A DNA stretch of 64,000 bases. Origin: Isochrysis galbana (Eukaryota > Haptophyta > Isochrysidales > Isochrysidaceae). Of this stretch, positions 19,401-29,773 are shown one piece after another; position 1 is the first letter of the stretch; the number at the start of each line of letters is the position of its first letter. The notes under the pieces were generated by a model that saw only the letters and a program-made list of their open reading frames with translations, searched no databases and was not told where the DNA came from. The stretch covers positions 5,789,685 through 5,853,684 of the forward strand of contig CM030936.1 of assembly GCA_018136815.1 (NCBI GenBank), read 5' to 3'. The position numbers and the translations under genes were made by a program.

Positions 19401-22400
19401 CCCCAAGTTCCAGACAAGCCCTGCCACCTCCATCCCCCTCTTTCTCCTGCCTCCTCGCCGATTGCCCCTATTTCTCCCAATGCCGATGATTCCATCCTGA
19501 TTCTCGATATCACGCACGAGTCCTCAAAACCAAGTCAACCGTCACCGCCTCTCTATCAACTCAAGCCGCTCAACCGCTACCCCCCGCCACTCCTCAAGCA
19601 TCCCCAGTCCAAGACCTCACGGTCTGCGAAAATCCAGCCGCCGCAGGCCCAATCCAACCTTCAATCCTTCAAATCAAATTTCGCATGTCCGAGCCACAAA
19701 ACGTCTCCCGAGTACGAGTCCGAGTCCAAGTCACGTTCAGAATTACCCTCTTCGTCTTACGCCACCGCGAGCCCATCTACGAGTCTGAGCCCAGTCCAGT
19801 CATCACCGGTATCACCAGTCTCCATTACTACGACGATGGAGGCGCAGTTCTCCGGTTCTTCCCCACTTTCTTTCGAGTCCGAGTCCAAGCCTGTTTTGAG
19901 CAAACCCCGTTCTGAGCCATCCGAGTCCGAGTCCGAGTCCGAGTTTACAACGTCACCGAGTCCTACCACGCGGTCGACCGCAGGATTAACGGAGCTCCAG
20001 CCACTCACTGAGCCTCCGACGACCACTCCTTCCGCGGGAGTGTTCACCTTCGGTCCTCCGCGCCCCGAGTCTGAGTCATTTGGAATCTCCGGTCACTTCC
20101 AGAATTCCAACCACAACCGAGCCCCGTTTCACGAGCCACCGCGTATCGAGTCCAAACACAAGCTGACGCCGAAGCCCTCGACGACAGCCACTGTGTCCTT
20201 GTCCGAGCCACCGTTCCGAGTCTCGCCGCAGCCGGCCTGCCACTCCAGCAGGCTGCACGCCGCCGAGCCGATCCCTTCCGTTTCCGTTCCGAGTCCGAGT
20301 CCAATCGCACAAGACAGTGCATCCCGAGCCCGCGTAATCAAGCCCGTCACCGAGTCCGAGATTTCGGCCGCACCGAGCCAACCGGTGCTGGCCACCGAGC
20401 CCCTATTGTCATCACAAGCTTCAGCTTCGTCCTCACCGACGGTTGCGACGCCAGGGGGCTTCACCTTTGAGCCGGCCCGTCCGTTCCCATTTCGAAAGTT
20501 AGCCCTGTTATTGGCGTCCAGCACGCCAGAAACGACGAGTCCGAGTCCGAGTACAAATTAACGTCACCGCGGAGTCCGCGGTCGACCACCGGCGTTCCCA
20601 CGCCACCCATCAACCGAGAGCCCTGGAGGAGCTTGAACAGCCGTCTCCTAGCCCTCTCAAGTCGCCGAGTCTTCCGAATTCGAGTCTGAATCCACCGTAA
20701 TTTCAGCGGTCCATCCACCCGCTAGCCCGAGCCAAGTCCTCCGAAGAATGCTTCGCATTGCAGAACCTCTTCGGCCACTACCCACGCCAGCCGCTGCCGC
20801 AGAGCCACCACCCTGGCCCCAGCCTTCCCCGCAGCCGGCTTCTACGACAGCCACGTCCCTTCTTTCGCCGGCGCCGACCCCGCCGACGACAGAATGCAAC
20901 GACGTCTCCTCTTCCGACGTGACCATGGAGAGTGACCACAACTCCTCTGCACGTCGAGGAACGGCGGCCTCCCAAACCGAGCTTCTACGCCCATTGAGCC
21001 AGCCCAACCGAGTCCCTGAGCCATGTCCTTCATGTCTCTCACCGGTGGTCTCGCGGCCGCGGCGTCCGTCGCCGCCGTCCGACACCCCACTTCTCCGAGT
21101 TTCTTCGTCAATCCCGTCCTCCGAGCCCGTCTCTACGTCGTCGATATCCGAGTCTTCTTCCATTCGTCCTACGTCGCTGCGGCCACCGGTCGCCGCCTCC
21201 GAGCACTGCCTGCCTCTCGATACCACTGCCACCACCATCATGCGCGTGGCAGCGATCAATGCGTCCGCGATCCAGTCCTTCGATTCCTCTCAAAACAACT
21301 CCGATGTCGGCACCCGTGATGATACCCCGTCACCCGCTCTCCACGCTCTCGCCTCTCTTCGTGCACGAGCGAGCGGCTCTGCGGTGGTATTACCTCGGCA
21401 CCTGACGGAGGCAGCCCAAGAGCTTCGCCGGCCTCGCAATGGCACCCTAGCCTCGCCTGCCGCCGCGCTACCCAAGCACTTCGATGAGCTTTGCGCTGAG
21501 CTCACGAAGATGAATCAACGAGTCCAAGACGGGCTGACGTCTGGCTGTCACGCACCACGCGTTCTCGTCGTTGGCGAGACGAGCGGCGTCGTCTCCTCCA
21601 TGTTCCTACTCGCCGGTGCTGATGTAGCTACGTGCGATTTGTATCCTTCCGAGATCGATTACGTGCCCCACTTCCAAGGCGACGCGCTTCATGTCCAAAA
21701 CCTAGGTTGGGACCTAGTCATCGCCCACCCGCCCTGCACGTACCTCTCCGCTGTCAGCAGTCAATGGCTCTCCCAAGAACCCGGACGTCGTGCCGCTCTT
21801 GAGTCGGCCGCTCGCGTCTTCAAGTCAATGGCCTCCGCCACTGCTCCGTTTGTAGCGGTCGAGAACCCTCGGATGCATGCGGAAGCTCGCCGTTTAGTCG
21901 GGGGGTTGACCCCGACCCAATTCGTCCAACCCTGGGAGCACGGCACTGGACACCAGAAAGCCACCGGGTTGTACCTCACCAAAGGGCTGCCGCCCCTCCA
22001 GCCAACTTGCGTCGTGGATGGCCGTGAGTCGGCCATGGCTAACCTCTCTCCTTCACCGCACCGTGGCGCTCTTCGCAGCCGCACCTACGTCGGTGTAGCT
22101 GGAGCGATGGCGATCCATTGGATGCCTGTTCTTCTTCGACATTTGAGCCAACAGCGAGACCAGACGTCGACGAAGAAATTGTCCGCGTTAGAGCTACTCG
22201 CTTGCGCGCGGTGCAGCCTATTGGACCGGCCTTCACTTAGCTCGACCGAGGCTACCGCCTACGAGCCGTGGTCGGCTCTTCATCGTTATGAGAGGGGGAG
22301 GGAAACGAGTGAAGTTTCTTCCGACCCCGTTGTTTCCCGTCCAGCTACTCCCGAGTCAGACAACCACGAAGACCAAAAAGAAACCCACGATAACCACGAC

Positions 22401-24124
22401 AACGACACGCCACTCCACGCCTCCGAGTCTACTCTCCACGACCCATTCTCTCCATGGACCGCCCCGCCTCCGGCACGCGCGAGCTCGCCGCGTCCGACGA
22501 CGCCGACGACTCTCCGGAAGCGGCGCCAACAATGGCAATCATTCGGAGTGAACGGGGACCAGAAATGGTCCAACGTCACGCTCGAAACCGCTGACGAAAT
22601 AAGAGCGCAAGCTCTAGCCGGACGAAACGCCGACGAGGAATCCGACCTCGCCGCTGCCGTCCGAGCGCCGATCGAGTTCGTGGAAGCCAAAGGCATCCGC
22701 GCCGAAGAGCTAGCCTCATTAGTTCGAAGACCCAAGACAGAAGCCCAAGCCCGTCTCGAGAAAGATTGGGAAAAGATGTCCGACCACCCGAGGCACCCCA
22801 CCGACAAGAGAGGCCTGGGCTACACTAGTCCCAAGCTATCACCCTGTACCGCTACCAACGAGGACGACCCCTCTAGGCCCTCTGCCACGATAGCGGCAGT
22901 CGGAGTACCCGAAGAGACGACGACCAGTTTGACGACGAATTCACCCGAGCAACGACGCTGGCGACCAACCCCGTCCCTGTCCGACACCATTGCACACGTG
23001 ACCGCGCACCGGCCGGAGAGCGTCGTGGATACCCTACCATCTGCCTACCCAAGGCATTGTCTATATGTTCGAGATCTAATGGTCTGCCGCTCCGGCGAGG
23101 CTGCCGGCAAAGAAGGAGTAATCTTAGCCGACTCCGCCCTCACGGTCAACAGCACACTCGCTGACACCGGAGCTGGCCCGTCGGTCGTGACCACTTCCCT
23201 CTTGTCCAGCCTACCCAACGACGCATGCGTCGAGCGGCTGCCGCAAGCCGTAGTGACACCGCTCCATGGCCCAGACGGCCTACCTCTTATCACGCGAGGC
23301 AAGGCTCGAATCGTTTTCTCCGTCGGTGGATTTCTCTTTCGTCATACGTTCATGGTGATTGAAGGCAACCCGATGCTACTGCTCGGGAACGACTTCTTAG
23401 CTACGCACGCCGCTTCGATTCAGCTCGCCTCCGACAGCGCGGACGGCTCTATCACCCTCGGTGCCCATCCACGGTGGCTCCTCTTGAGGTTAATGGCAGT
23501 CCAAGCCCCGACGCTCCGCCGATCTTTCGCGTCTCGACGTCACCGATAGCGGTGGTCCCTGTCAGCATGACTTGTGCACAGGTCTGTCCGACCTCCGCGA
23601 ACCCAATCACGACTGACTTCTTCCGAGGGCCGCAAGCCGCCGAAAACGACAACCAGCTAGTCTCCGAGCCGCTCTTCAACACGGCCGATGAGTTTGCCGC
23701 CAAAGCGCCGGCGTCTTGTGGCTCCGAGTACCTCCTATATACCCATGAACCTATCACGATCCCGGCCTATCATCGGGCGACGTTTCACGTCCGAATTCCG
23801 CTAGCTCTTCGAGAACACGAAGACTGCGCCATGCTCGTGGACCGACTCCCTACACGCGAGACTATTGACAGCTCTCCGCTCGTCATCCCTCAAGTAGAGA
23901 GGCCGAAATCCGACCACACCATCGCGGTTACGGTGGCCAATACTGACCCCAAACCACTACACCTTCCGTCGTTCCATCCTGTAGCTTCGCTACAGGTTCG
24001 ATTCAAGATTCACGCTGGAACTTATCACCGCGTCGGTGACAATAACTCGCCGGATGTGATTGAGTCGCTCAACGAGGACCAACGCAAGCTCCTCGAGGCA
24101 GCCAAGATCGACCCCGAGGGCCGT
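16450..24124 (+). repeat. Second copy of chromovirus positions 8662-16349
   Basis: The sequence restarts at the LTR end (CCCACAAGCCTCC, same as 8662) and follows the first copy through gag, methyltransferase and protease to GAGGGCCGT, where the first copy hits the gap. The offset between the copies falls from 7788 to 7775, so net length differs by only about 13 bases over 7.7 kb. This is most simply an unresolved contig overlap or allelic copies placed in series; a true internal tandem duplication is the alternative. Confidence 0.9.
20748..23549 (+). CDS. Methyltransferase-protease ORF, second copy
   Basis: An open frame of 933 residues that repeats the methyltransferase-like domain (HPPCTYLS near 21726, VENP near 21860) and the protease (ADTGAGPSVV near 23163, MLLLGNDFL near 23380) of the first copy. 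It begins downstream of the Ser/Pro-rich part because the two copies differ slightly in length there. See the first copy for function. Confidence 0.75.
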   Translation: MLRIAEPLRPLPTPAAAAEPPPWPQPSPQPASTTATSLLSPAPTPPTTECNDVSSSDVTMESDHNSSARRGTAASQTELLRPLSQPNRVPEPCPSCLSPVVSRPRRPSPPSDTPLLRVSSSIPSSEPVSTSSISESSSIRPTSLRPPVAASEHCLPLDTTATTIMRVAAINASAIQSFDSSQNNSDVGTRDDTPSPALHALASLRARASGSAVVLPRHLTEAAQELRRPRNGTLASPAAALPKHFDELCAELTKMNQRVQDGLTSGCHAPRVLVVGETSGVVSSMFLLAGADVATCDLYPSEIDYVPHFQGDALHVQNLGWDLVIAHPPCTYLSAVSSQWLSQEPGRRAALESAARVFKSMASATAPFVAVENPRMHAEARRLVGGLTPTQFVQPWEHGTGHQKATGLYLTKGLPPLQPTCVVDGRESAMANLSPSPHRGALRSRTYVGVAGAMAIHWMPVLLRHLSQQRDQTSTKKLSALELLACARCSLLDRPSLSSTEATAYEPWSALHRYERGRETSEVSSDPVVSRPATPESDNHEDQKETHDNHDNDTPLHASESTLHDPFSPWTAPPPARASSPRPTTPTTLRKRRQQWQSFGVNGDQKWSNVTLETADEIRAQALAGRNADEESDLAAAVRAPIEFVEAKGIRAEELASLVRRPKTEAQARLEKDWEKMSDHPRHPTDKRGLGYTSPKLSPCTATNEDDPSRPSATIAAVGVPEETTTSLTTNSPEQRRWRPTPSLSDTIAHVTAHRPESVVDTLPSAYPRHCLYVRDLMVCRSGEAAGKEGVILADSALTVNSTLADTGAGPSVVTTSLLSSLPNDACVERLPQAVVTPLHGPDGLPLITRGKARIVFSVGGFLFRHTFMVIEGNPMLLLGNDFLATHAASIQLASDSADGSITLGAHPRWLLLRLMAVQAPTLRRSFASRRHR

Positions 24125-27100
24125 CTCTCGATGCCCCAACGTGAACAAGTTCGTCGTCTACTGGCCCGACGTATCGCTGCTTTCGCAATTGACCCGACTA
24201 ACCCGAATCACACTCACGTGATGGAGGTAGAGCTACCGCTCAACCCCGGAGCCGAAGCTCACCGTCACGCACCGTCTAGAGTTGGACGAGAGGGTGAGAA
24301 GATCATAGAGGACGAAGTTTGCAAGATGGAGTCCGCGGGCATCATTAGGAAATCAACTCGAGTCGTGTTAGTCACTAAGAAGGATGGCTCCGTACGTTTC
24401 TGCGTAGATTATCGCGACGTCAACTCCAAGCTTCGTCTAGAGGACAGCCCTCTTCCCCTCACGGTAGAAGCCATCGACCGATTGTCGTCCGGTCAAGGCA
24501 ACCTCGATTCTCTATTCCTTTGCACCCTGGACCTGGCATCTGGTTTCTGGGGTATACCGATCAAAGAATCCGATAAACATATCACCGCGTTCACTACTCA
24601 TCGCGGCAAGTACGAGTTCAATTACTTGCCTTTCGGTGTTCAATCCGGTCCCTCGTATATGTGCCGCCTCATGGACGCCGTTCTCGGTGGGCTGGCATGG
24701 GAGATTTGTATGCCATACTTGGATGATGTCGGCGCCTGGTCGACAGGTGTAGGTGACTCGCTGCAGGCCAGGGAAGAGTCGTCATTCCAACAAATGTTAC
24801 ACCGTCTTGATCTTGTCTTGGAACGTCTCATCTGGGCGGGCCTCACTTGCAAGATGTCGAAATGCGTTTTCTTTGCCACCTCGGCTGAATATCTCGGCCA
24901 CGTTGTTTCGCGTGAAGGTCTTCGGATGGATCCCAAGAAAGTGGAAGCTGTCTCGAAAATCGACCCAACCCAAATCAACTCGATCGAAGCCGTCCGTTCG
25001 TTCCTTGGATTGTGCTCCTACTACCGCCGTTTCATCCGTCGTTTTGCGATCCGTGCGGCGCCGTTAACCGCTCTCACGCGGAAAGGGTGCGACGTCCCGG
25101 TCGAGTCGCAAACAGAAGCCTGTCGACAGGCTATCGAAGATCTCAAGCAAGCTATCTGTGAAGAACCCGTACTTGCACCTCCTCGAGACGACCGTCCTTT
25201 CCTCGTTAAAACCGACGGTGCTAGCAAGCTCGGCATCGCCGGCGTCCTCGCCCAAAAAGACGACGAAGGGAGAGAGCGCGTCGTTGCATACTACGGTCGT
25301 AGCTTGAGTCCGGCTGAGCGCCATTGGACAGTCACTGAAATCGAACTTCTAGCAGCGCTAGAATCGATCCGAAATTGGAGGCCTTATCTTTGGGGTCGCC
25401 ACTTCACCCTCGTCGTAGACCATTCAGCTTTGCGCTGGCTTCACACGATGAAAGATCAAGTCACCGGTGGTCCAGCCTCGCGCCTCATGCGATGGGTCCT
25501 AAAGCTAGCCGAATATAGATTCGACGTCGTGCACAAACCTGGAGTCACTCACTGGGACGCCGACGGCTTATCCCGCTTAGTTGCTCTCGAGCCTGATCAC
25601 GATCCTCTCCATCTCGAGGAGAGTGACGCCCATTCTTTCGATTCTTCTGAAATTCACGACATAGTCGCCGCCGCGGTTACTTCATCCACCCTCACCGCTC
25701 GCCGCCAACAAGCAAGCGATAGGCTCGCTCGTCAAGCATCGGAATCTTCGGAGTCGATTACCTCCTCGTATCTCGATGTGGGCGTGCCTCATGCCGACGA
25801 ATTACGTCAAGCGCTCTCTACCGACGATCTCGCCAGCTCGATCCTTTCTGAAGTCGAGTCGATCCTTCCGAAAGCTTCCTCTTCGATTGACTCTAGCTCG
25901 TCGTCGAAGAAAAGTTCCCGATTCCTCCTTCGCGATGGCCTACTCTACTACCGCTCCTCAGAAGCGGAAGAGGCTCCTCTTCGTTTGTACATTCCGGAGT
26001 CCCTTCGTGACACGTACCTCCGCGCCTACCATGACCACCTTGGTCACCCAGGTGCGACAAGGACGTCTACCCTACTTCGTACTCGAGTGTACTGGCCTGG
26101 CATGTCCGCCTCTGTATCGGAATACGTTCGAGAGTGCCACGAATGCACTCTTGGCAAACCGTTACCGCGACCGCTCGCCCATCCATCCGGTCTTTCCATC
26201 GGATCTTATCCTTTCGACGTCGTCTATTGCGATATTCTTTCGATGGCGCCCACTCACGATTTCGTATCCGGCCGCTCCGGTTTTGACAAGCTGATTGTTT
26301 TCGTCGATTCTCTCTCTCGTTGGATTGAAGCTGAGCCTTGCAACGGTAACCCCTCGTCCTCGAAATGTCTAGACGTCTTCATGCGTCTCATCGTATCTCG
26401 TTATGGAGTCCCTCGCCAACTTCGAACCGACGCCGGCTCGAATCTTTGCTCTCGATTAGTGGACCTAATTCTCAAAGCGACCGGCACGGACTTGAGCACT
26501 ACTGAAGCCTATCGCCACGAAGGCGTAGGGCTAGTAGAAAGAGCTCAACAAACTCTCCTCACGATGACTCGAGTCTCCAATGAAGGCGGCGCCCATTGGG
26601 TCGATCACCTTCCGTTTCTTCTCATGTCTATGCGAGCGACCGCCGGTCGCGTCGTACCCAAGTCACCCGCGGCTATCTTGTTTGGTCGGGAGCTTCGTCT
26701 TCCAGCTCAACTTGCTGACCCTGCTCCTGTTCTTGAGTTGCTTCCATCTAGGCCTCCGTCCGATGCCGTCACTTACGCCACCGAGCTCAATAAGAAGCTT
26801 CTCGAGTCGTGGCGTTCCGCCCTCGAAAGTACTCAAGAAGCCCAACGTGAATCGATGCGCTCCGCCTCTCAAAAGTCTAAACTCGGTGTTACCTTCAAAC
26901 AAGGAGACAGAGTTTGTCGTCGAATCCCTGGCCACGCCAACAAACTTCAATACCTCTACTCCGGTCCTTACCGAGTAGAAGAAGCCATCTCGGCCACTCG
27001 ATACCGTCTACGCGATCTCGAAAATCGTCAAGTCAAGGATGAAGTTCACATTTCCAATCTTCGTCCGTACTTTACCGTCACCGATTCGTCTCCGCTCGCT

Positions 27101-27430
27101 GGAGATGAGTATTTGGTCGAAGAGTTACTCGATCGCAAGGGCGATGGAGTTTCATTCAAGTATCTCGTCAAATGGCGCGGCTATCCTCGTTCTGAAGCTA
27201 CTTGGGAGTCTCGAATTGAGTTGCTTCGGCGTTGTGCTGATCTAGTTGAGTCGTACGACACCACTTTCGACCGCCGTCCGGTTCAACCCCAAGCTCACTC
27301 CGCTGTAGACTCCTCTTCAAGTCCAAGTTCAAGTCCCCAGTCTAATCAAGTTCCACGTCGAGTTCAAGAGTCAAATCGTATTCCTCCTGATCTGCCTTCA
27401 AGTCGTACCCGTTCTCGTTCACGTTCGTAG
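23474..27430 (+). CDS. Chromovirus pol: reverse transcriptase, RNase H, integrase, chromodomain
   Basis: An open frame of 1318 residues. Reverse transcriptase occupies roughly residues 250-510 (KKDGSVRFCVDYRDVN, LPFGVQSGPS, YLDD at about 415). RNase H follows at about 570-680 (LVKTDGASKLGIAGVLAQ, TEIELLAALESI, VDHSALRWL). The integrase has an HHCC zinc module (HDHLGHPGATR ... CHECTLGK, near 26030-26150) and a DDE-type core (YCDILS, TDAGSN, GLVERAQQ). A C-terminal chromodomain at about 1210-1260 (VEELLDRKG, YLVKWRGYP, TWES) would direct integration to marked chromatin. This order is diagnostic of chromoviruses. The reading frame looks whole across these domains. Confidence 0.93.
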   Translation: MAPLEVNGSPSPDAPPIFRVSTSPIAVVPVSMTCAQVCPTSANPITTDFFRGPQAAENDNQLVSEPLFNTADEFAAKAPASCGSEYLLYTHEPITIPAYHRATFHVRIPLALREHEDCAMLVDRLPTRETIDSSPLVIPQVERPKSDHTIAVTVANTDPKPLHLPSFHPVASLQVRFKIHAGTYHRVGDNNSPDVIESLNEDQRKLLEAAKIDPEGRLSMPQREQVRRLLARRIAAFAIDPTNPNHTHVMEVELPLNPGAEAHRHAPSRVGREGEKIIEDEVCKMESAGIIRKSTRVVLVTKKDGSVRFCVDYRDVNSKLRLEDSPLPLTVEAIDRLSSGQGNLDSLFLCTLDLASGFWGIPIKESDKHITAFTTHRGKYEFNYLPFGVQSGPSYMCRLMDAVLGGLAWEICMPYLDDVGAWSTGVGDSLQAREESSFQQMLHRLDLVLERLIWAGLTCKMSKCVFFATSAEYLGHVVSREGLRMDPKKVEAVSKIDPTQINSIEAVRSFLGLCSYYRRFIRRFAIRAAPLTALTRKGCDVPVESQTEACRQAIEDLKQAICEEPVLAPPRDDRPFLVKTDGASKLGIAGVLAQKDDEGRERVVAYYGRSLSPAERHWTVTEIELLAALESIRNWRPYLWGRHFTLVVDHSALRWLHTMKDQVTGGPASRLMRWVLKLAEYRFDVVHKPGVTHWDADGLSRLVALEPDHDPLHLEESDAHSFDSSEIHDIVAAAVTSSTLTARRQQASDRLARQASESSESITSSYLDVGVPHADELRQALSTDDLASSILSEVESILPKASSSIDSSSSSKKSSRFLLRDGLLYYRSSEAEEAPLRLYIPESLRDTYLRAYHDHLGHPGATRTSTLLRTRVYWPGMSASVSEYVRECHECTLGKPLPRPLAHPSGLSIGSYPFDVVYCDILSMAPTHDFVSGRSGFDKLIVFVDSLSRWIEAEPCNGNPSSSKCLDVFMRLIVSRYGVPRQLRTDAGSNLCSRLVDLILKATGTDLSTTEAYRHEGVGLVERAQQTLLTMTRVSNEGGAHWVDHLPFLLMSMRATAGRVVPKSPAAILFGRELRLPAQLADPAPVLELLPSRPPSDAVTYATELNKKLLESWRSALESTQEAQRESMRSASQKSKLGVTFKQGDRVCRRIPGHANKLQYLYSGPYRVEEAISATRYRLRDLENRQVKDEVHISNLRPYFTVTDSSPLAGDEYLVEELLDRKGDGVSFKYLVKWRGYPRSEATWESRIELLRRCADLVESYDTTFDRRPVQPQAHSAVDSSSSPSSSPQSNQVPRRVQESNRIPPDLPSSRTRSRSRS

Positions 27431-27680
27431 CGCTAAGTGCTAAGTCGACCGGAAGTGGATGATTAGCGTCGCGTCAGCGCCTGACCCAGCGCAACTGCCC
27501 GAGCAAAACTCCTGTAAAAGGGAGAACGTGGTAGGACGTGGCGTACGAAATCGGGGGCCGCCGCGCTAAGCTGCCGATTTTGTGCTCGCTTTGGATCCAT
27601 GGGTTAATCCTCCTCTTCTAAGTCTCTCGTCTCGTATGGTTAAATGAACTCTCTTGGCTCGACATCGGGAGACGTCTCGA

Positions 27681-27694
27681 TTTAAGTCGGGGGG
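27681..27694 (+). other. Purine-rich tract before 3' LTR (candidate polypurine tract)
   Basis: TTTAAGTCGGGGGG directly abuts the 3' LTR, the expected place for plus-strand priming. It is short and not purely purine, so the call rests on position. Confidence 0.5.
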
Positions 27695-29092
27695 TGTTGT
27701 ATTCCTGCCCATCTGAAGGCTGTAGGCATGAATATTCGTGTAAGGTACGCGCTCACAATTACAATTGAACAGTTCCCCGTGTTGCCACTGACGCACAAGA
27801 CACACAGATTCGGATTCCCCATGGTCTCAAGTCCAGGTTTGCAGATTTTGGTCTCGAAATTTGCGATTCGAATTTTGTTTTTGCTGTTACTATAATTGTT
27901 GGCTCGTTTAAGGTAATAAACCGGCATGACTTCGACTTCTCGTTCCGCAGTTGCTCTGCGAGACTCTCTCTCTCTCTCTCTCCGTCCTCCTCTCCTCGGC
28001 CGACGGAGGGAAGTTTCGTCCAAAACATTCTCCGGTCCCAGGATGTTCCGTGGGGGTCTCTCTGCGCTCCGCGAGGGAAAGGACGCGATCTCGCTCCGAG
28101 ATCACCCTCGCGCCCTCCCACGCTGCCCCGCCGTGCCCTCGGTCCCTCGCCCCCCGCGGCAGGTTCTTCCTCTCGGCGTGCCATCCGTCGCCTCCGGCCG
28201 TTATATTATTCCCCCCCCCCGCGCGAGGTTCTTCTCCTCCGCGCGCGGTTCGTTTCCTCCGGCCGTCGTTCGTTCCCCCCCCGCGCGCGCTGTTTCCCCC
28301 CCCTCGCTTCGATTCCTCTCGCGATTCCTTCGATGATTGCCTCCATCTCGTCCGTTCTTCTTCGCGATTCTCGCGGAGGGGGTACCGATGTTTAACGTTA
28401 GTTTCGCCGCGTTTTCGGTGAAAGAAAGGAAGAACGAATGGCACGCGCCCCGCGTCTCGCGTCTTGTTTCGTCGCCCCTTGCTCGTCGCTTGTCTAGAAG
28501 GTCTCTCTGCACATCGCCTTCTTCCCCCCGCGCGAGTTTGGACCTCTCCTCGACCCTCCGCGTTGGCTTCAGCGGACGAGTTTTCACTTTAACGATAGTT
28601 TGAACCCTTCGTTTGCGTAGTTTTGCGCTCTCTTTCCGTATTTCTTCGCGCATGACGAGCGATCGCGACCTCAGCCTTTGTCGCACGGGGAGGGTTTGTT
28701 TATCGTATGATTCCGGAGTGTTTACGTTAGTTTTCTGAGCCCAAGGTCGTTGGGGTTTGGGTTTCTTGTGAGTGTTTTTGTAGCAACTTCGTCGAGTCCC
28801 ACCGTGTTCCCAAGCGAGTCCCCCCGAGTTCCCGAGTCTATACCCCGAGTCAACGAGTCAATACCAGCCAAGCACGCGCCTGAGCCACCCCCAGTCGCCT
28901 GCCACCACCTCCCACAAGCCTCCTTCCACACTTCCGCGCCCTCCGTGCGTCGTGCGTCGTGCGTCGATCACCATGCCCGTAGTCACCCCCGAGGAAAGCT
29001 CCATGAGCTCCCCGCAAGAACCGCATTCCGCGCTAGCTGCCGGCGCGCCCTCGCAGGCCATCTCCAAGAGTGAGATGAGCCTTGCTCTGACA
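27695..29092 (+). repeat. 3' LTR
   Basis: 1398 bp, near-identical to 7446-8843, again TG...CA. The gag ATG at the equivalent position (28973) here reads out into host flank and stops within a few codons of the LTR end. Confidence 0.95.
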
Positions 29093-29097
29093 TTATT
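29093..29097. repeat. Right target-site duplication (TTATT)
   Basis: Matches 7441-7445, confirming both LTR outer boundaries and that the element inserted as one unit. Confidence 0.9.
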
Positions 29098-29773
29098 AGG
29101 CTAACATGTTCACACCCTATTGACTGCTGCAGCCCCTGCCTTACCGAGCTGAATTGTCCCGTGAGCACGGACATGGCGGCCTCCCGCGATGCTTGCTCCC
29201 TCTTGCTTAGTGGTGCGTACGTGTTTGTGGTTGTGTGGTCTGGGTCTGGTGTGCGTCGCCTCTTGAGCTGCCTCCAAGGGCGGAGCTTCCGACAACATGT
29301 CTTGACAGATAAAGGCGTGAAACTCTGCCCTTTGTCTTTTAAATATATATACGATATCATTCAATATCAATACAGTACACACGAGGGCTCTCCGCTGGAA
29401 TTGCGTTCGGGCGACAAGCTCGCTGCATTCACTTAAACAGCACAATTTATCCAATATCGCGGGGTTTGCACAACGTACAACGTGTCGAGATGAAGCGGAG
29501 CGGAGGGGACGGGAGGGCGAGATCGCCCTCGCCAGGGGGGGAGGGGCTGAGAGTCCCGGAGGGGCGGGGAAGAGAGCGGAACGCCAGACTTTACCAATGT
29601 CAGATTTTTGGTAACGAGGGGTACCATTTCTATCGGTTGGCTACGGTCCCACAGCACTAATCTTATACTCACACAACAAGAATATCTGACGTACTCAGTA
29701 TCACAAGGGACGGGCCCTTTCCCTTGGCCAACGTCCGAACCTCTCAGTGCACAGACGGTCGGGTCGGGCGGCG
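29098..29773. other. Intergenic, upstream of the SAM methyltransferase gene
   Basis: No gene is seen. 29490-29580 is G-rich. The last 100 bp before 29774 presumably hold the promoter and 5' UTR of the next gene, without the long CT tract seen before other genes here. Confidence 0.4.

Larger units (their letters stand above)
7446..29092 (+). mobile_element. Ty3/gypsy chromovirus carrying a cytosine methyltransferase-like domain
   Basis: A complete-looking element bounded by two 1398-bp LTRs (TG...CA) and a TTATT target duplication. Visible parts in order: LTR, gag-like ORF, a Ser/Pro-rich ORF containing a phage-type cytosine methyltransferase-like domain and an aspartic protease, reverse transcriptase, RNase H, integrase, chromodomain, short purine tract, LTR. 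The chromodomain at the integrase C-terminus places it among chromoviruses. The span in this assembly is 21.6 kb, but a 7.7-kb interior segment occurs twice around an N gap. If that is an artefact the true element is about 13.9 kb, large for the family. The LTRs look nearly identical, so insertion was recent. One interior copy reads open over long stretches; the other differs mainly by a modest number of single-base length differences that may be sequencing error. Confidence 0.93.

Noticed and set aside
29747-29773. GTG at 29747 as start of the SAM methyltransferase
   Set aside because: A eukaryotic gene with an in-frame ATG 27 bp later that gives a better leader peptide.
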